Shown: positions 63,721 to 64,000 of the stretch, piece by piece | Position numbering within the stretch: position 1 is the stretch's first letter | Layout: each line of letters starts with the position of its first letter | Origin: Planctomycetaceae bacterium | GTDB taxonomy: Bacteria; Planctomycetota; Planctomycetia; Pirellulales; Pirellulaceae | Reading direction: 5' to 3' | DNA: 64,000 nucleotides | Assembly: GCA_020638975.1 (NCBI GenBank) | Contig: JACKHN010000025.1 | Span: 1-64,000 of the forward strand | Program-made: the position numbers and the translations under genes | The notes under the pieces: model-generated | Database searches by the model: none | The model's input: only the letters and a program-made list of their open reading frames with translations | Told to the model about the DNA's origin: nothing

Positions 63721-64000
63721 GTCTTGGGTTCCGCGGATAGCAATGGCACATTCTGAAGGTCTGGAATTTGAGAGTCAGCAAGGAAGCGACGGCAGGTTTG
63801 TGAGTGGTGTTCAGTTGGTCGAGGCAAGTGTCAATCGCGGCTTGGAAGTCGGCGTAGTTCGTATGGTGGCGCGAATTCAAAGCCTGCTTCTTGACGAACT
63901 TCCAAAGGCGCTCGATCAGGTTTAGGTTCGGGGAGTACGAGGGCAGAAACAACAACTCGATGTTCAACTGCTGCGCCACGTGTCGGACAAGCTGGCACTT
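63668..64000 (-). mobile_element. IS630-type transposase, C-terminal part (partial)
   Basis: Open from the right edge of the window: about 85 residues of the DDE endonuclease family, with IELLFLPSYSPNLNLIERLWKFVKKQAL and the final acidic-residue helix region. The last 25 codons (CYPRNPRRAGTEV onward) read into the interrupted LysE gene, so the element probably ends between about 63700 and 63745. The terminal repeat cannot be verified without the other end. Confidence 0.85.

Overview
The window comes from a planctomycete, most likely of the Pirellulaceae type. The evidence is the gene content: Tat-exported DUF1501 and DUF1800 proteins, a type I sulfatase, FHA/Ser-Thr-kinase signalling with an ECF sigma factor, an FlgI-like lipoprotein with HEAT-type repeats, long acidic proteins, frequent GTG/TTG starts and many dispersed hairpin repeats between genes. 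No rRNA, tRNA or CRISPR array was seen.

Layout. 1-5.5 kb: an ACP-alpha-oxoamine synthase fusion running off the left edge, a DUF1501 protein divergent from a sulfatase, and a PP2C phosphatase. 5.8-7.9 kb: a complete group II intron with its reverse transcriptase, lying directly against a perfect hairpin repeat. 8.2-18.6 kb: a minus-strand run of DUF1501, DUF1800, a secreted DUF3352-like protein, an AspT/YidE-type transporter, a beta-helix protein and two proteins of unknown function. 18.7-20.4 kb: repeats, a DUF4256 gene and a small ORF. 20.4-26.9 kb: a six-gene plus-strand signalling cassette (coiled coil, FHA, Ser/Thr kinase, membrane protein, ECF sigma factor, candidate anti-sigma). 27-30.4 kb: folK-panC-lgt, with a structured leader and a strong terminator hairpin just ahead of folK. 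31-40.8 kb: a glycosyltransferase, an FlgI-like lipoprotein, SMC, a four-domain S1 protein and two hypotheticals. 40.9-51.9 kb: queG, valS, a VapBC pair, cimA with an attenuator, asnS, an Nramp-like transporter and trxB. 52-64 kb: cstA, fliM, proA, folP-lptE-bamD-like, recO-moxR, an RsbW/STAS pair, a DsbA/FrnE-family gene with an in-frame UGA at the active site, and a LysE-family gene broken by an IS630-type element at the right edge.

Most notable observations. (1) A complete ribosome-mediated attenuator upstream of cimA: promoter, Ile/Val-rich leader peptide, competing hairpins and terminator. (2) A FrnE-like oxidoreductase whose first active-site cysteine is replaced by UGA, so it is either a selenoprotein or a single-point pseudogene. 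(3) A three-copy miniature transposable element with 12-13 bp terminal inverted repeats; every copy is bounded by an 8-bp target duplication. (4) A group II intron sitting on a dispersed hairpin repeat. (5) Domain fusions: Lgt-PDZ, FolK-deoxynucleoside-kinase-like, FlgI-HEAT, and a ValS with a zinc-ribbon insert. (6) A palindromic repeat that supplies the stop codons of both convergent genes queG and valS.
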